Part shown: positions 6,212 to 7,192 of the stretch, piece by piece
Position numbering within the stretch: the first letter of the stretch is position 1
Layout: each line of letters opens with the position of its first letter
Source of the DNA: Acidobacteriota bacterium
GTDB lineage: Bacteria; Acidobacteriota; Vicinamibacteria; Vicinamibacterales; Vicinamibacteraceae
Reading direction: 5' to 3'
NCBI GenBank assembly: GCA_023427865.1
Contig: JAEYZV010000661.1
Coordinates: 1-7,192 of the forward strand
Length of the DNA stretch: 7,192 nucleotides
Notes under the pieces: generated by a model
What the model was told of the DNA's origin: nothing
Databases searched by the model: none
The model's input: only the letters and a program-made list of their open reading frames with translations
Position numbers and translations under genes: made by a program

Positions 6212-6763
6212 CTACGCGTTCACCTCGTTGATCGCCTTCGGGTGCAGCCCTTCGAGGAACGCCCTGGCCCGCGTGAGATCGAATCGCGGGTCGGTGGCCT
6301 CGAGGCACAGGAAGAAGCCCGTGCTCGTCGCGGTCTTGCGGAACGCCTCGACGTTGAACACGGGGTGATAGGGCTGCGGGAGGCCGTTGAGCGCGAGCAT
6401 GCCGCCGGCCGTGGCCAGCGCCGCCAGCAGGATCGTCGTCTCGAACGTCGGGATCGAGAAGGCCACCCAGCTGTTGAGCGGCCGCCCGCCGATGTTCAGC
6501 GGGTAGTCGATCACCGACGTCCAGTAACAGAGCCCGAAGCCGCCGAGGAGCCCGAGCACGCCGCCGATGAACGTGAGCTTCTGCACGCGGCGGTCGTCGT
6601 GACCGAGCGCCTCGGCCAGGCCGTGCACCGGCGCGGCCGTGTAGGCGTCCATGTGCCGGTAGCCTTCGGCGTAGGCGGCCTTGGCGGCGCGCAGCAACTC
6701 GGTGGCGTCGGTGAATTCGGCCATCACGCCGTGCAGGGCCGGCACCTTCGCGGTCTCAGCCAT
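6212..6763 (-). CDS. actD: Alternative complex III subunit ActD (DUF3341 family)
   Basis: ActD is the DUF3341 membrane subunit of alternative complex III; it has no cofactor and is thought to be structural, perhaps contributing to the proton path. The 183-residue length is usual. Seen: a soluble N-terminal domain (about 1-60) with the characteristic AYTAAPVHGL (residues 40-49), a first membrane helix at about 63-84, the family signature PLNIGGRPLNSW (88-99), a second helix at about 100-125 containing the FE pair (F107, E108), and a C-terminal soluble part with the PYHPVF segment. The ATG at 6763 is chosen because a strong ribosome binding site (GGGGGAGG) lies 6 bases upstream. The gene overlaps actC by 8 bases and is followed after 2 bases by actE. 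Family recognition is from memory of the signature, not from a search. Confidence 0.95.
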   Translation of the reverse strand: MAETAKVPALHGVMAEFTDATELLRAAKAAYAEGYRHMDAYTAAPVHGLAEALGHDDRRVQKLTFIGGVLGLLGGFGLCYWTSVIDYPLNIGGRPLNSWVAFSIPTFETTILLAALATAGGMLALNGLPQPYHPVFNVEAFRKTATSTGFFLCLEATDPRFDLTRARAFLEGLHPKAINEVNA

Positions 6764-7192
6764 GGTGCGCCTCCCCCTTGGCGTGGGCGGCCGGCGTGAG
6801 CGTGCGGAGCTCGAAGATCGAGATCATGGGCAGCACACGGATGAACAGGTAGAAGAGCGTCAGGAACAGGCCCATCGTGCCGATGAAGGTGGCCCAGTCC
6901 CAGCGGGTCGCGTAGTACATCCCCCACGCGCCGGGCAGGAAGTCGCGGTGCAGCGACGTGATGACGATCACGAAGCGCTCCAGCCACATGCCGACGTTGA
7001 CGGCCATGCACACCGCGAAGAGCGGCAGCACCGACGTGCGCACCTTCCGCGACCACAGCAGCTGTGGCACCACGCCGTTGCAGAAGATCAGCGCCCAGTA
7101 GTAGCCGGCGTACGGCCCGGTCATGCGGTTGAGGATCATGTAGGACTCGAACTGGTTGGCGCTGTACCAGCCGAAGAACGCCTCCATGCAGT
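6756..7192 (-). CDS. actC: Alternative complex III membrane subunit ActC, C-terminal part (NrfD/PsrC-like), cut by window edge
   Basis: ActC is a polytopic NrfD/PsrC-like subunit of alternative complex III, the quinol:electron-acceptor oxidoreductase that replaces the bc1 complex in many bacteria; it helps form the quinol site in the cytoplasmic membrane. Only about the last 145 residues are here. The frame stays open to the right edge, so the first ATG visible at 7187 is internal. Seen: the family-like segment NQFESYMILNRMTGPYAGYYW, then three hydrophobic stretches (about residues 25-44, 52-77 and 96-119 counted from that ATG), with a WLERF turn after the second, and a short His-rich polar tail ending in a TGA stop. 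The full family length is roughly 450-500 residues, so about two thirds is missing. The stop overlaps the actD start by 8 bases, implying coupled translation. Assignment rests on sequence resemblance plus the actDEF context; confusion with ActF is unlikely because ActF is separately present. Confidence 0.93.
   Translation of the reverse strand, partial: CMEAFFGWYSANQFESYMILNRMTGPYAGYYWALIFCNGVVPQLLWSRKVRTSVLPLFAVCMAVNVGMWLERFVIVITSLHRDFLPGAWGMYYATRWDWATFIGTMGLFLTLFYLFIRVLPMISIFELRTLTPAAHAKGEAHHG
6770..6777 (-). promoter_or_regulatory. Ribosome binding site of actD
   Basis: Read on the minus strand the site is GGGGGAGG, 6 bases before the ATG at 6763. It lies inside the end of actC and fixes the actD start. 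Confidence 0.8.

Noticed and set aside
5529..6308. Longer ActE start at 6308
   Set aside because: It would add 33 charged residues before the lipoprotein signal and overlap actD by about 97 bases; the ATG at 6209 gives a normal signal and a 2-base gap.

Overview
The window is a single minus-strand respiratory gene cluster. It joins the 3' half of an alternative complex III (ACIII) operon to genes for an A2-type, caa3-type haem-copper cytochrome c oxidase. In transcription order (right to left) it holds: the C-terminal part of actC (cut by the right edge), actD, actE, actF, a small single-helix membrane protein in the usual actG position, a 238-base intergenic stretch with a hairpin-forming tandem repeat, a SCO1/SenC copper chaperone, coxB (CuA subunit fused to cytochrome c) and coxA. 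Every base outside the 238-base gap is coding or within a few bases of coding sequence, and nothing convincing is encoded on the plus strand.

The DNA is GC-rich with strong G/C preference at third codon positions. The order act...F - small membrane protein - SCO - coxB - coxA, and the tyrosine-serine motif in CoxA in place of the classical proton-channel glutamate, suggest an aerobic, soil-type bacterium. Acidobacteriota, perhaps class Vicinamibacteria, is my best guess, but this is inferred from family resemblance and gene order only; no marker gene is present.

Right part (about 4349-7192): actC, actD, actE and actF are packed with overlaps of 8 bases or gaps of 2 bases, so they are almost certainly co-translated. 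They encode membrane and monohaem subunits of ACIII, which oxidises quinol and passes electrons to a cytochrome c or directly to an oxidase. The catalytic actA (multihaem) and actB (iron-sulphur/molybdopterin-like) genes are expected beyond the right edge. The 184-residue protein that follows overlaps actF by 11 bases.

Middle (3567-3804): 3.6 copies of a 37-base unit, each able to form a hairpin, separate the ACIII module from the oxidase module.

Left part (22-3566): the SCO copper chaperone, CoxB and CoxA form the oxidase module, with 9-base gaps between SCO/coxB and coxB/coxA. SCO probably loads the CuA site of CoxB; the fused haem c domain of CoxB accepts electrons (plausibly from ActE) and passes them through CuA to haem a and the haem a3-CuB centre of CoxA. 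coxC and later genes are expected beyond the left edge.

The two points most worth a second look are (1) the SCO gene, whose clear signal peptide lies in a different reading frame from its body, implying a one-base loss or a sequence error, and (2) the hairpin repeat array at the junction of the two modules. Nothing here amounts to a wholly new system; the core is a recognisable ACIII-caa3 electron-transfer chain.
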